The notes under the pieces: model-generated | The model's input: only the letters and a program-made list of their open reading frames with translations | The model's database searches: none | What the model was told of the DNA's origin: nothing | Translations under genes and position numbers: made by a program | Assembly (NCBI GenBank): GCA_016722565.1 | Contig: JADKIU010000002.1 | Span: forward strand, 806,001-870,000 | Source: Bacteroidota bacterium | GTDB lineage: Bacteria; Bacteroidota; Bacteroidia; 2-12-FULL-35-15 | Direction: 5' to 3' | Length of the DNA stretch: 64,000 nt | Shown: in pieces, positions 34,953-44,986 of the stretch | How positions within the stretch are numbered: the first letter of the stretch is position 1 | How the letters are laid out: each line of letters opens with the position of its first letter

Positions 34953-35792
34953 ATGCAAAACGCTGTTTTAGAAAAGATGGAAAAGATTAAAACACTTTTT
35001 CAGGAATCAAAAGAACAGGCTTTACAAACAAATGACCTTGCGACTTTTATTATTGAACTGGACAAGGTTGAAAATGAATTTCGTTCGGTCGCTTATGAAG
35101 CAGCAGCAATGGCGTTTGCAGAACAGGATCTTCTTGCAGAGAACACGTTAACAAACTGGAACTTGTTTTGTAAAAAATCGGAAGCTACTTACGAAGTTCA
35201 ATTGCATGTGGGGTTAGGTTGGGCATTGGCAAAGGAAAACAAAGAAACAAGTGCATTATTTAATTCTTTGGATCCGTTTATGGTTCCGCGTGTTTTAGAT
35301 GGAATGGGTTATTATGATGGTGTTTTCAGACAAAGAGCAACCATCAAAAATTTGAAAAATTCTGATAAATTTGATTCATCAGATTTAAATCATTACGATC
35401 AAGGAGTAGGAAGAAGTATTTGGTATTTAGCGGCAGGAAATCCAACAAAATGCAGCGAAATTATCAATACCTTTCCGTCTGAACGGAGGGTTGATTTGTG
35501 GAGAGGAATTGGCATTGCAAGCGTATATGTGGGTGGATGTGAAGATGCCACACTGCTTGAACTAAAAAAAACAGCAAAGGAATATTCCATTGCATTAACA
35601 GTTGGAGCAGCATTGGCAATAAAAAGCAGAGTAGAATCCAATTCCGTTACAAATGATACAGAACGTGCTTGTAAATTGTTGCTTCAATCAAACGCGAACG
35701 AACTGGTAGACAAATTAAATACGATTAGAAAAGAAGCGCCAGGAATCGCATACAATAAGTGGTTAGCTACAATTGAACAACACTGCATTTGA
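34953..35792 (+). CDS. DUF1702-like protein
   Basis: This 279-residue protein has two motifs I associate with DUF1702: LDGMGYYDGVFRQR and YDQGVGRSIWYLAAGNP, followed by the repeated GIGIASVYVGGC. DUF1702 proteins occur in flexirubin and some enediyne loci; their function is unknown. It starts 11 bases after the halogenase-type gene, so it is probably co-transcribed with it. No signal peptide is present. Confidence 0.7.
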   Translation: MQNAVLEKMEKIKTLFQESKEQALQTNDLATFIIELDKVENEFRSVAYEAAAMAFAEQDLLAENTLTNWNLFCKKSEATYEVQLHVGLGWALAKENKETSALFNSLDPFMVPRVLDGMGYYDGVFRQRATIKNLKNSDKFDSSDLNHYDQGVGRSIWYLAAGNPTKCSEIINTFPSERRVDLWRGIGIASVYVGGCEDATLLELKKTAKEYSIALTVGAALAIKSRVESNSVTNDTERACKLLLQSNANELVDKLNTIRKEAPGIAYNKWLATIEQHCI

Positions 35793-35815
35793 TTAAATAA
35801 TTCTATATTCAGCAC

Positions 35816-36214
35816 ATGAAAAAAGAAGAACTTCCACAAGACGAATCAGCATTGGCTTCCATGACCAGGGAATTGATGTATGTGAAAGATAAAGAAGGAA
35901 AATACACCACCGATTTAAGTACCGGCTGGGAAGTAAAAAAACAAGCATTGGACAATGCCTGGGACGATATCAAAGAACGCACGGAAGAAGCTCGCTTGGC
36001 TGTAAAGAACGGAGAAAAGAGCCCGATTTATTATTTCATGGAATTGCGCATCATGGATTTTCCTGTATTAACAGGCTATACCGGCTTCTGGACATTCACC
36101 ATAAAACGACACATGAAACCAAATGTCTTTAAATCGTTAAGTGAAAAAAAGTTAGCGATTTATGCTAAAGCATTTGAGATTACGGTGGAAGAATTGAAAA
36201 ATTTTAAAGGGTAA
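35816..36214 (+). CDS. Small conserved-context protein, unknown function
   Basis: This is a 132-residue soluble protein starting 23 bases after the DUF1702-like gene. The middle has an amphipathic helix (AWDDIKERTEEARLAVKNGE) and the sequence SPIYYFMELRIMDFPVLTGY. I recognise no family. Position suggests a small partner protein in the flexirubin pathway. Confidence 0.65.
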   Translation: MKKEELPQDESALASMTRELMYVKDKEGKYTTDLSTGWEVKKQALDNAWDDIKERTEEARLAVKNGEKSPIYYFMELRIMDFPVLTGYTGFWTFTIKRHMKPNVFKSLSEKKLAIYAKAFEITVEELKNFKG

Positions 36215-36278
36215 CTGGCAATTATATCAATAGGCAGTAAACAATTAACCAAATTTAAAAAGTAAAGAACATAATAAC

Positions 36279-36363
36279 CGTCATTGCGAGGAACGAAGCA
36301 ATCTTTCACAGATAGTTAATCAACTCCTATTCATCTAAGATTGCTTCGTCCCTCGCAATGACG
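36279..36363. repeat. CGTCATTGCGAGG.../...CCTCGCAATGACG palindrome
   Basis: The 25-base left arm (36279-36303) is complementary to the right arm (36339-36363) with one mismatch; the arms are joined by a 35-base loop. It is the most complete copy of this dispersed element in the window. Confidence 0.85.
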
Positions 36364-36409
36364 TACCAAATAAAAGTTATAATCCCAAAAGGATTTGGAA
36401 CGTAAAATT

Positions 36410-37423
36410 ATGGAGAAAGAATTTAAACATATACAAGCAGCACATTGCGAAAATGGCGTAGCAACAAGTTTATTGCGTTATCATGGATTGGATTTCATGA
36501 CTGAGCCTTTGGCATTCGGGATGGGCTCAGGAATATTTTATTTGCACATTCCTTTTTTAACCATCAGCAATGGTCCGGCAATCACTTACAGAAGTATGCC
36601 CGGCTGGATCTTCAGTCGCACCTGCAAATCCTTAGGTGTAAAAGTACATCGTGAAAAATTCAGTAGTGAAGAAGCGGCAGTAAAATTTTTAGATAAAAAA
36701 GTAAAGGAAGGCGTTCCTGTTGGTTGTCAGGTTGGTGTTTTCAACCTTCCCTATTTCCCACCGGAATATCGTTTCCATTTCAATGCACACAATTTAATTG
36801 TTTACGGAAAAGAAAACGGAAACTATTTAATCAGCGACCCGGTGATGGAAACCGTAACACACCTTTCAGAAGAGGATATGCTAAAAGTTCGTTTTGCAAA
36901 AGGTCCCTTGGCTCCGAAAGGACATGTGTACTTTCCCGAACAAGTAGGAATTGTTACAGAGGAAATGATTCGCAATGGCATTATCAAAGGCATCAAACGC
37001 AGTTCACGTGACATGCTGCATATCCCCGGAAATATTGGTGGTGTAGCGGGAATTAAATATACCGCAAAAAAAATCAGAATCTGGAGAGATAAGTTAGGCC
37101 CAAGAAAAGCGGGTTTGTATCTAGGACAAATTGTGCGTATGCAAGAAGAAATTGGTACCGGTGGCGGAGGCTTCCGCTTTTTGTTTGCTGCATTTTTAGA
37201 GCAAGCACATCAGTATGTGAAACAAGATCAATTGTTACAAATCTCAGAAGATTTCACCAAAGCAGGTGATTTATGGAGAGCAAGTGCTGTGAATATGGGA
37301 CGTATCTACAAAGGAAGATTGAATGAACAAAAAGATTTTGAAGAAAGTGCAGATTTATTAATGCAGATTTCCGATATCGAAAAACAAGCGTTTATTAAGT
37401 TGTCGAAAATAAAATTGGATTAG
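36410..37423 (+). CDS. BtrH N-terminal domain protein
   Basis: This is a 337-residue protein. I choose ATG 36410 (MEKEFKHIQAAHCENG); the TTG 15 bases earlier is less likely. HCENGVATSLLRYHG and FNAHNLIVYGKENGNYLISDP fit the papain-like BtrH N-terminal domain, which has Cys and His in those positions. In butirosin biosynthesis BtrH transfers an acyl group from ACP to an amine. Here it could move an acyl chain from ACP to an acceptor, for example to join the polyene and resorcinol. That is inference; homologues occur in flexirubin loci. Confidence 0.75.
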   Translation: MEKEFKHIQAAHCENGVATSLLRYHGLDFMTEPLAFGMGSGIFYLHIPFLTISNGPAITYRSMPGWIFSRTCKSLGVKVHREKFSSEEAAVKFLDKKVKEGVPVGCQVGVFNLPYFPPEYRFHFNAHNLIVYGKENGNYLISDPVMETVTHLSEEDMLKVRFAKGPLAPKGHVYFPEQVGIVTEEMIRNGIIKGIKRSSRDMLHIPGNIGGVAGIKYTAKKIRIWRDKLGPRKAGLYLGQIVRMQEEIGTGGGGFRFLFAAFLEQAHQYVKQDQLLQISEDFTKAGDLWRASAVNMGRIYKGRLNEQKDFEESADLLMQISDIEKQAFIKLSKIKLD

Positions 37424-37463
37424 ATTCTTACTATGCTAAGTCTCTTCAATCAAATAAAAATTA

Positions 37464-37587
37464 GCCACAGATTCACAGATTTTAAAATAAAAATTTTGGC
37501 TGATTTTGTTGGTTAATAAAAACTGATTGTGGACATAAAAATCTGCCTAAATTATAAACACATATAAATAATCTGCGAATCTGTGGC
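37464..37587. repeat. Miniature inverted-repeat element A, copy 3
   Basis: GCCACAGATTCACAGAT (37464-37480) pairs with ATCTGCGAATCTGTGGC (37571-37587) with one mismatch. The interior differs from the copies at 20034 and 20273. The remaining part of the 374-base gap (37588-37797) has no visible feature except TATCTTTG at 37748-37755, a possible -7 element of the next gene. Confidence 0.8.
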
Positions 37588-37797
37588 AAAAAAGACAAAA
37601 CAATATCGAGAACTAGACTTCTTATGAATTCACAAACAGCTAAAAACTTTTCAGTATTTAAAGGCATTACAAAGCAAAAAAGCAAAAAATTGATTTCGGA
37701 TTACCTTTTTAAACCCTTATATCAATTTTAGATTCTTTTGTCTTTTCTATCTTTGGCAAAAGAATTGCAAACCCCAACCAAACCAAAAATAATAATT

Positions 37798-38626
37798 ATG
37801 AAAAAAGTAGTATTCGCATTAATCGCAGTAACATGTATGTTGTCTGCAACTGCACAAAAAAAAAAAATACGATAAACTGTATTATAAAAACATCCTTCTG
37901 GAAACAAGCGAAGTAACTATTTCGGTTGACAATGCTGTTTCAACAGACGGAGAAACAAAATTCAAATTAAAAATTACCAACAAAACGGCTGATTACATCA
38001 TGTTCAAACCGGAAGAATGTAAATTCGTTGTCAACGGTAAAGAATCCAAACCATCAGAAAAACCAAAAACAATTGAACCCAATTCATCCGATTGGTTGAT
38101 TGTAAATTTGAAAGGTGCTGGCTACAACAATGTAAGAAATTACAGCTTTGAAATTGGTGGATTATACAAAGTATCGACCAATGGAACTGTTGTTCCTGCA
38201 GCAGATTTCAGACTACCTGCAACAAAGAATGATTTCAAAGCCGGAAATTTCAGTTTAAACATGTCGAAGCTGACAAAAGAATCCGGTAAAACAGAAGCGA
38301 AATTTGATTGTGCATACAATGGTGATAAAGTAGCGATTGTATTCCCAAGCAAAATTGGATTAAAAATGCCTGATGGCAACGAATATGCATCGGTACAACC
38401 GAAAGGATTACTTGCTAAAAAAGGTCCGATTTTGATGACCAAAGGACAAATCGAAACCATTTCTGGAAACTGGGAACGCATGGAAGGTGGAAAAGCCATG
38501 GACATGCAAAAAGTAGAAATGTTCATTAAATGGAATGAAACATTTACAGAAGTAAGTCCGGAAAAATTAAAAAATGAAACCTTAACGTTTGAATTTGACG
38601 AAGCATTGACAGAAGCAAAAAAATAA
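37798..38626 (+). pseudogene. Exported protein of unknown family, frameshifted at a 12-A run (paralogue of 38767)
   Basis: The ATG at 37798 starts a good signal peptide (MKKVVFALIAVTCMLSATAQ) but the frame closes at 37873-37875, right after a run of twelve A (37856-37867). With 11 or 14 A the protein continues as KKKYDKLYYKN into the open frame that ends at 38626 (about 275 residues). The mature protein shares FKPEECKF, GGLYKVS and LPATKNDFKAGNFS-type segments with the gene at 38767, so the two are tandem paralogues. Function unknown. Slippage on the run could restore expression; an assembly error is equally possible. Confidence 0.7.
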
Positions 38627-38642
38627 ATTGATGTGATGTTAT

Positions 38643-38681
38643 AAAAAAAGCAGCTCTGAATTTTCGGAGCTGCTTTTTTTA
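38643..38681 (+). terminator. Intrinsic terminator
   Basis: An AGCAGCTC/GAGCTGCT stem with a 10-base loop is followed by eight T, 20 bases after the stop at 38626. The A-tract on its left side makes it usable in both directions. Confidence 0.85.
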
Positions 38682-38766
38682 TTGGACATGTTTGACATCG
38701 AATTAGAAAATGGCTTATTAAAAATTTAATGTTAATTTTGGTATCACAATTGTTAAAACAATCGAT

Positions 38767-39587
38767 ATGAAAAAACACATCCTTTCTATCTTACTCATTC
38801 TTTGCATTTCATCATCGGCTTTCTCTCAGAAAAAAGAAAAAGTAATTAAGTACGAGAAAACCTTTTACAAAGATCAAACGATTGAAAACATGGATGTAAA
38901 AATCACCATTGATGATGCGGTGGCTACTCCTACCGGTATAAAATTCAAGATTACAATCATCAACAAATCCGGTGATTACATTATCTTCAAACCTTCCGAA
39001 TGTGAATTCAGTATCAAAGGCAGCAAAGTAAAACCCATTGAAAAATGGCTGGTGATTCGTCCGGGCGATAGAGACTGGAGAATTGTTGACATCAAAGGCA
39101 ATTATGTGGTACCGGAAAATTTTGAATTCTTAATGGCTGGACTTTATAAAGTAACAATCGATGCAGCCGGCAATGTAACTCCGGATTTTAAATTACCTCC
39201 TGCCAACAATGAATTTAAAACAGGCGAATTTTCAGTTGTTTTGGATGGCTTTAAAAAGAGACCGCAAAGACAGATGCTAAATTTAAAGTGTCATACAACG
39301 GTGATAAAATTGGAATTATTGAAACCAATAAAATCGCTACAAAAATGCCGGACGGGAAAGAGTTTGCTAATTATTTAAACGACAAACCCATCATTTTCGA
39401 CAAAGGAAATAAAGATGATTTTAAGGTAGCATGGAAAGATATTCCAATTGACTCGGGAGATATGCAAAAAGTAGATATGACCATTATTTGGCGAGAAGCA
39501 TTTAAAGAAGTAACGCCTTTAAAAATTCCGACAATCAATTTAACCATCCTTTTTGATAAAGAAACGAGCATGGCGAAAGGCCGATAA
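38767..39587 (+). pseudogene. Exported protein of unknown family, frameshifted (paralogue of 37798)
   Basis: It starts with a signal peptide (MKKHILSILLILCISSSAFS) and runs to about VVLDGFKK (39256), after which the paralogue alignment moves to another frame: AKTDAKFKVSYNGDKIG onward, ending at 39587. The shift is at TTTAAAAAGAGACC, where one more A would restore the frame (273 residues). Like its neighbour it has FKPSECEFSI and MAGLYKVTI segments. The function is unknown. TAATTTTG at 38733-38740 is a possible -7 element. Confidence 0.7.
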
Positions 39588-39592
39588 TTTGT

Positions 39593-40513
39593 ATGAAAAA
39601 AATTCTAGTTGTTTATTATACTCAAACCGGTCAGCTTCATAAAGCTTTAAAATCAACACTTGCACCCTTAGAAAAAGAGGCTGTTTCCATTGATTACTTG
39701 CAAATTGAACCTACAAAAGCATATCCCTACCCATGGAGTTACATGGACTTTTTTGATGTTTTTCCAGAAACCGTTCATGGGATTCCCACCGAATTAAAAC
39801 CCTTTTCCATTGATCCAACCATTCATTACGATTTAGTGGTTATTGCATATCAACCTTGGTTTTTATCCATTTGCATACCCATCAATACCTTTTTGCAAAC
39901 CGAAGAAGCAAAAAAATTATTGAAGGACAAACCGGTTGTAACGGTTTTGGCTTGCAGAAATATGTGGCTAAACGGACAGGAGAAAATGAAAGTGCATTTG
40001 AAAAATTTAGAGGCAAAATTGGTGGGAAACATCACCTTTGTTGATAAAGCGTCTAATTTGGTGAGCTTAGTTACTGTTTTGGCCTTTGTTTTAGGCGGTG
40101 TAAAGGAAAAATACATGGGCATTTTTCCGAAATATGGCGTATCGGATAAAGATTTGGAGGAATTGGCCCCTAAATTCGGAGCAATCCTTTTAAAACACTT
40201 GAAAAGCGGAGACTATGAAACCCAACAACAAGAATTGGTTGATGCAGGTGCTATCAATATTAAATCGAATTTATTGCTGATGGAAGGGCGAGGAAGAGAT
40301 TTATTCCCGCTCTACGCCAATTATATTTCTAAAAAAGGCACATCCGGAAGTGCCGCGAGAAGAACCAGAGTTCGGATATTCGGCATTGTGTTGCCGACAG
40401 CCATTTTACTTCTTTCGCCTATCATCACCATCATATCCCGATTGGCACCCATCCTATTTCCTCAAAAAATAAAAAAACAAGTCGATTACTACTCCCAAAA
40501 CACACTCCGCTAG
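39593..40513 (+). CDS. darA: Dialkylresorcinol condensing enzyme DarA
   Basis: This 306-residue protein starts with a flavodoxin-like fold (KKILVVYYTQTGQLHKAL) and ends with a hydrophobic segment (IFGIVLPTAILLLSPIITI). It matches DarA, the aromatase that oxidises the DarB cyclohexanedione product to a 2,5-dialkylresorcinol. In flexirubin that resorcinol is esterified with the aryl polyene acid. It is followed by darB after 176 bases. Confidence 0.85.
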   Translation: MKKILVVYYTQTGQLHKALKSTLAPLEKEAVSIDYLQIEPTKAYPYPWSYMDFFDVFPETVHGIPTELKPFSIDPTIHYDLVVIAYQPWFLSICIPINTFLQTEEAKKLLKDKPVVTVLACRNMWLNGQEKMKVHLKNLEAKLVGNITFVDKASNLVSLVTVLAFVLGGVKEKYMGIFPKYGVSDKDLEELAPKFGAILLKHLKSGDYETQQQELVDAGAINIKSNLLLMEGRGRDLFPLYANYISKKGTSGSAARRTRVRIFGIVLPTAILLLSPIITIISRLAPILFPQKIKKQVDYYSQNTLR

Positions 40514-40689
40514 TCGTTTAGTTATTTTTTCTGATTATCCAACATCAGCAATTTTATTTGAAAATAATGGCTCAAAGTACCCTCTAAATTGATAAATTAC
40601 CTTATTTTTGCGTTTGCACGAAATTTTGAACATTATAGGACTATTTCTGTTCATTACTATAAACTAAACAAACGCATTTAATACAATTT

Positions 40690-41829
40690 ATGGATAGATC
40701 AGTTTACATTAATCGTATTGCCAAATTTCTACCCGGCAATCCGATTAGTAATGAAGAGATGGAAGATTACCTGGGTGTTGTGGATGGAAGAAAATCACGT
40801 TCGAAGGCGATTATTTTACGTAACAATAAAATAAAAACGCGTTACTATGCACGTGATAAGGAAGGCAATAGCACTCATACCAATGCCGAACTTACAGCAG
40901 AGGCGATTAAAGCATTATGCACCAATGGATTTACCTTGGATCAGATCGAACTGCTAACAAGCGGTACCACTTCACCCGACCAATTATTACCTGCTCACGG
41001 GGTAATGGTTCATGGTTTACTAAAAACAAAACCAATTGAAGCAATTTCATTTTCCGGCTCTTGTTGTTCGGGAATGAATGCCTTGAAATACGCATACATG
41101 TCGGTGTTAACCGGCAACTCCAACAATGCCGTTTCTACCGGATCTGAAAAACTATCGACTTGGATGTCGTCACAAACATTTGAAGAAGAAGCACAAAAAT
41201 TAAAAGAAGTAGAAGAAAATCCAATCATTGCTTTTGAAAAAGAATTTTTACGTTGGATGCTTTCGGATGGTGCAGCAGCAACACTGCTGAGCAACAAACC
41301 CAATCCGGATGGATTGTCATTAAAAATTGAATGGATTGAAATCTGTTCATTTGCAAACGAAGTAGAAGCATGTATGTATGTGGGCGGAGAAAAAGATGCA
41401 GAAGGAAACCTACATGGTTATAGCGAATTTACACCCAAAGAATGGTTGGAAAAATCAATCTTTGCGATGAAACAAGATGCTCGTTTATTAGACAAACACA
41501 TTGCACAGTTAGGAACAAAAAAATACGTTGAGCTATTCAAAAAACACAATGTGGATCCACAAAGCATTGACTGGTTTTTACCACATATTTCATCTGAATA
41601 TTTCCGTTCAAAAGTAGATGATGAAATGAAAAAATACGGTGTGGAATTACCGCAAGAAAAATGGTTTGTTAATTTAACATCCGTTGGTAACATCGGTGCA
41701 GCATCCATTTTTATTGCTATTGAAGAATTAATGAATTCAGGAAAATTAAAAAAAGGACAAAAAATAGCGATTACTGTTCCTGAAAGTGCTCGCTTCTCAT
41801 ACGCTAACGCATTATTTACCGTAGTATAA
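40690..41829 (+). CDS. darB: Dialkylresorcinol-forming ketosynthase DarB (KAS III-like)
   Basis: This 379-residue thiolase-fold enzyme has the active-site cysteine in FSGSCCSGMNALKY (residues 125-126), His in DWFLPHISSEYF and Asn in TSVGNIGAAS. DarB/StlD-type enzymes condense a beta-ketoacyl unit with an alpha,beta-unsaturated acyl unit and cyclise the product; DarA then aromatises it. Length and gene order (darA-darB) are as expected. TATTTTTG at 40603-40610 may be its -7 element; no good -33 box is seen. Confidence 0.9.
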   Translation: MDRSVYINRIAKFLPGNPISNEEMEDYLGVVDGRKSRSKAIILRNNKIKTRYYARDKEGNSTHTNAELTAEAIKALCTNGFTLDQIELLTSGTTSPDQLLPAHGVMVHGLLKTKPIEAISFSGSCCSGMNALKYAYMSVLTGNSNNAVSTGSEKLSTWMSSQTFEEEAQKLKEVEENPIIAFEKEFLRWMLSDGAAATLLSNKPNPDGLSLKIEWIEICSFANEVEACMYVGGEKDAEGNLHGYSEFTPKEWLEKSIFAMKQDARLLDKHIAQLGTKKYVELFKKHNVDPQSIDWFLPHISSEYFRSKVDDEMKKYGVELPQEKWFVNLTSVGNIGAASIFIAIEELMNSGKLKKGQKIAITVPESARFSYANALFTVV

Positions 41830-42288
41830 ATGACACAAGTAATCGAAACTCCAATTATTGAAGGCGCTGCAGTATCTGCACTACTACCTCAAAAACCACC
41901 CATGGAAATGGTGGATAAATTGTGGTTTCATGATGATACCTACTCCATTTCAGGATTATTAATCCGTGAAGACAATGTCTTCTGTAAAAACGGAGTATTG
42001 TGTGAACCGGGATTGATGGAAAACATCGCACAAACTGCCGGTTTACGATTAGGCTACATTTTTCAATTACTTCAAGCAAACGGTGAAGCCATTAAACCTC
42101 CTTTGGGATATATTGGTGGAATCAAAAACTTAGTGATTCATCAACTACCTCCTGTTGGTGCTGAATTAAAAACTGAAATATTTGTTCAAGCGGTTGTATT
42201 TGAAGTTACGCTCATCTCCGCAAAAAGCTCTGTCAATGGCGTTCCTGTTGCCAGCTGCGAAATGAAAATATTTTTGAAAAAAGATTAG
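41830..42288 (+). CDS. Hot-dog 3-hydroxyacyl-ACP dehydratase-like protein (ApeP/FabZ-like)
   Basis: This 152-residue hot-dog protein directly abuts darB. LLPQKPPMEMVDKL corresponds to the FabZ LPHRxPFLLVD segment, and EPGLMENIAQTAGLRLG to PGVLxxEAxAQ with the catalytic Glu kept. The HFPG histidine segment of FabZ is missing (CKNGVLCEPG instead). The other hot-dog protein at 51717 has the opposite pattern, so the two may form a heterodimer like ApeI:ApeP of E. coli. It would dehydrate the 3-hydroxyacyl-ACP polyene intermediate. Confidence 0.8.
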   Translation: MTQVIETPIIEGAAVSALLPQKPPMEMVDKLWFHDDTYSISGLLIREDNVFCKNGVLCEPGLMENIAQTAGLRLGYIFQLLQANGEAIKPPLGYIGGIKNLVIHQLPPVGAELKTEIFVQAVVFEVTLISAKSSVNGVPVASCEMKIFLKKD

Positions 42289-42324
42289 TCATTCGCCTTC
42301 GCACAGGTCGACAAAAAATAAGTA

Positions 42325-43074
42325 ATGGCTACCACTGCAGCAATTGAAGTATTCAATCTCCGAAAAACATACAAAGACGCTGCAATTCCTGCAGTCGATA
42401 ATCTCACATTTTCAATTGAACAAGGAAGTATCTTCGGATTGCTGGGCCCAAACGGTGCAGGAAAAACAACTACCATTTCCATTCTTTGTGGATTAATAAA
42501 AGCCAGCAGCGGTGAAGCAACGGTTCTCGGTTTATCCTTAAACAAACAAATACAACAAATCAAACAAATCATTGGTGTCGTGCCGCAGGAAATCGCGCTC
42601 TATCCTACGCTAACTGCATACGAAAACTTACGGTATATTGGAAACATGTACGGTTTAAGTGGGAAAAACTTGCGCACTAAAATTCAAGAAAACCTCGAAG
42701 TAGTTGGATTAGCATCACATGCCAATCATCGCATCGAAACGTTTTCAGGTGGAATGAAACGCAGAATCAATTTAGTAGCCGGCATTTTGCATTCTCCAAA
42801 AATTTTATTTTTAGATGAACCTACCGTGGGTGTTGATGTGCAGTCGAGAAACTTAATTACCGAACATTTACACTTGTTAAATAAAAAGGGATGCACCATC
42901 ATTTATACATCCCACTTGATGGAAGAAGCGGAAAATTTATGCTCCGAAATTGCCATTATTGATCACGGACAAATCATTGCCTCCGGAAAACCGAAAGCCG
43001 TGATTAAAGAACATGAAACAGAAAATTTAGAACAGTTGTTTTTAAAGTTGACAGGAAAAATGTTGCGCGATTAA
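42325..43074 (+). CDS. ABC transporter ATP-binding protein
   Basis: This 249-residue ATPase has Walker A GPNGAGKTT, signature FSGGMKRRI and Walker B ILFLDEPTVGVD, followed by the H-loop in TSHLMEEAE. It is of the ABC-2 exporter type. The stop overlaps the next ATG by one base (TAATG), so it pairs with the permease at 43074. In this locus it probably moves a pigment or lipid precursor across the inner membrane. Confidence 0.93.
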   Translation: MATTAAIEVFNLRKTYKDAAIPAVDNLTFSIEQGSIFGLLGPNGAGKTTTISILCGLIKASSGEATVLGLSLNKQIQQIKQIIGVVPQEIALYPTLTAYENLRYIGNMYGLSGKNLRTKIQENLEVVGLASHANHRIETFSGGMKRRINLVAGILHSPKILFLDEPTVGVDVQSRNLITEHLHLLNKKGCTIIYTSHLMEEAENLCSEIAIIDHGQIIASGKPKAVIKEHETENLEQLFLKLTGKMLRD

Positions 43075-44351
43075 TGTTAAGACTCTATTCAACCATACAA
43101 AAAGAAATGTTAATCCTCCTGCGCGACAAAGGAGGCTTACTCATCATGTTTATTATGCCCATGGCCATGATTACGTTGATGGCGCTTATTCAGGATGCCC
43201 CTTTCCGCGACTATCAGGAAATGAAAATCCCTTTATTATTGGTGAATAACGACAAAGGAAACCTGGGAAGTACGATTGATAGCAATTTACGTGAATCCAA
43301 AATTTTTGAAATCACCAAACAAACGCTCACCACGGAAGAAGTAAAACAAAAAGTGAAAGCGGGTGATTTCAACATTGCGATTATTGTTCCTAATAAAGCA
43401 AGTGATTTACTCAATTCGAAAGTACAACACTTTGTTTCCACCAAATTAAACGAAGCCGGCTTAACCGACTCATCAGAAATAAATGCGGAGAACATTGCTG
43501 CAGAATTAAACCTAGAAATTTTATTTTCACCCGACACAAAAAAATCTTTCAAAGCTTCTATTTTAAGCACATTAAAGCAATCAACATCAAAAATTGAAAC
43601 ACAAACCTTACTCACCCTTTTTAACAAAGAATTGAAACAAGGAGTTGACGAAAACGGGAAGCAGGAAAAGATGAAAGACTTTGTCAGCTTTAAAGAAGTA
43701 AACACTGTTGAAACCAAAGAAGAAGAACTAAAACTGAATTCGGTACAGCACAATGTGCCGGCATGGACCATCTTCGGAATGTTTTTTATTGTGATTTCCA
43801 TGTCGGGCAGCATTATTAAAGAACGTGACGAAGGAAGTTATACCCGAATCTTAACTATGCCGGGATCCTACATCACCGTATTAATTGGAAAAATCTGCGC
43901 CTACCTGCTTATTTGTTTGATTCAATGTGTATTGATGTTGATGGTTGGGTTATACATTCTTCCTCAATTAGGATTGCCGGTATTAATTATCGGCAATAGT
44001 ATTTTTGCCATCACCATTGTTGCTATTTCGGCAGGCTTAGCAGCTACAGGCTATGGAATTTTAATCGGTACCATTTTTAAAACGCACCAGCAAGCATCCA
44101 CTTTTGGAGCCGTATCCGTGGTTATTTTGGCCGCTTTGGGTGGCATATGGGTTCCAGTATTTGTAATGCCCGAATATCTTCGCTTGATGTCGGAATTTTC
44201 ACCTTTGTACTGGGGATTAAGTGCATTTCATAAATTGTTCCTCAATGGTGGCGATGTTCAAAGCATTGTTCCACACGCAACCAAGCTCATTGTCTTCTGT
44301 TTTGCAACCCTCGGTATCGCTTATTTTTACAATAAGAATCATCATAAATAA
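43074..44351 (+). CDS. ABC-2 type transporter permease
   Basis: This 425-residue protein has one N-terminal transmembrane helix, a large extracytoplasmic domain (about residues 40-225) and five more helices, the normal ABC-2 layout. KERDEGSYTRILTMPGS is the coupling helix region. It is translationally coupled with the ATPase gene. One gene may suffice as a homodimer. The exported compound is unknown; flexirubin or its lipid carrier is the obvious candidate. Confidence 0.88.
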   Translation: MLRLYSTIQKEMLILLRDKGGLLIMFIMPMAMITLMALIQDAPFRDYQEMKIPLLLVNNDKGNLGSTIDSNLRESKIFEITKQTLTTEEVKQKVKAGDFNIAIIVPNKASDLLNSKVQHFVSTKLNEAGLTDSSEINAENIAAELNLEILFSPDTKKSFKASILSTLKQSTSKIETQTLLTLFNKELKQGVDENGKQEKMKDFVSFKEVNTVETKEEELKLNSVQHNVPAWTIFGMFFIVISMSGSIIKERDEGSYTRILTMPGSYITVLIGKICAYLLICLIQCVLMLMVGLYILPQLGLPVLIIGNSIFAITIVAISAGLAATGYGILIGTIFKTHQQASTFGAVSVVILAALGGIWVPVFVMPEYLRLMSEFSPLYWGLSAFHKLFLNGGDVQSIVPHATKLIVFCFATLGIAYFYNKNHHK

Positions 44352-44423
44352 CACTAATATTTATCATGAAAACTTGCTCTACAAATTGATATATTTTTAA
44401 TACATTCGCATTGATAAAAACAG

Positions 44424-44879
44424 ATGGAAACCTTGTCACATAAGAAAAAAACAACTCCTCAACAACTCACCAATTCTACCATTGTTCCGGTACGATTTAG
44501 TGAAGTGGATGCCTTGGGAATTGTATGGCATGGTCATTACCTGAAATTTTTTGAAGATGGTAGAGAAGCATTTGGAAGACAATATGAATTAGGATATTTG
44601 GATGTTTACAAAAACAACTTTGCCACTCCGCTTGTTAAGATAAATGTAGATTTTAAAAAGATTGTGAAATATGGTGATCATGTAAAAATTGTTACCACAT
44701 ACATTCATTCTCCTGCAGCTAAAATCATTTTCAAGTATGCCATCTACCGTGAATCGGATGGTGAATTGGTAGCTACCGGTGAATCGACACAAGTTTTTAT
44801 GAACCTGCAGCACGAATTACATATTGTAGTTCCCGAGTTTTTTGAGAATTGGAAACAGAAAAACTTGGAAATCGAATGA
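44424..44879 (+). CDS. Acyl-CoA/acyl-ACP thioesterase (4HBT-like hot-dog)
   Basis: This 151-residue hot-dog thioesterase has the catalytic region RFSEVDALGIVWHGHYLKFFEDGREAFG, with Asp and the WHGHY loop of the 4-hydroxybenzoyl-CoA type. It probably hydrolyses a thioester, either to free the finished polyene acid or to edit stalled ACPs (role of ApeK in E. coli). It lies 72 bases after the permease. Confidence 0.85.
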   Translation: METLSHKKKTTPQQLTNSTIVPVRFSEVDALGIVWHGHYLKFFEDGREAFGRQYELGYLDVYKNNFATPLVKINVDFKKIVKYGDHVKIVTTYIHSPAAKIIFKYAIYRESDGELVATGESTQVFMNLQHELHIVVPEFFENWKQKNLEIE

Positions 44880-44910
44880 TTACTATTCGCAAGATGTCCT
44901 CTCTTCCAAT

Positions 44911-44927
44911 CCCGATAGCTATTGGGA
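44911..44927. repeat. CCCGATAG micro-palindrome
   Basis: CCCGATAGCTATTGGGA, one base from the copies at 8455 and 31799. It lies between the thioesterase and a ketosynthase in a short non-coding stretch together with two GAAATGACAA words. Confidence 0.7.
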
Positions 44928-44986
44928 CGAAATGACAAACAAGGAAGCTTGTGATTGAAATGACAAAGTATTAAAAGAAGTAGAAA

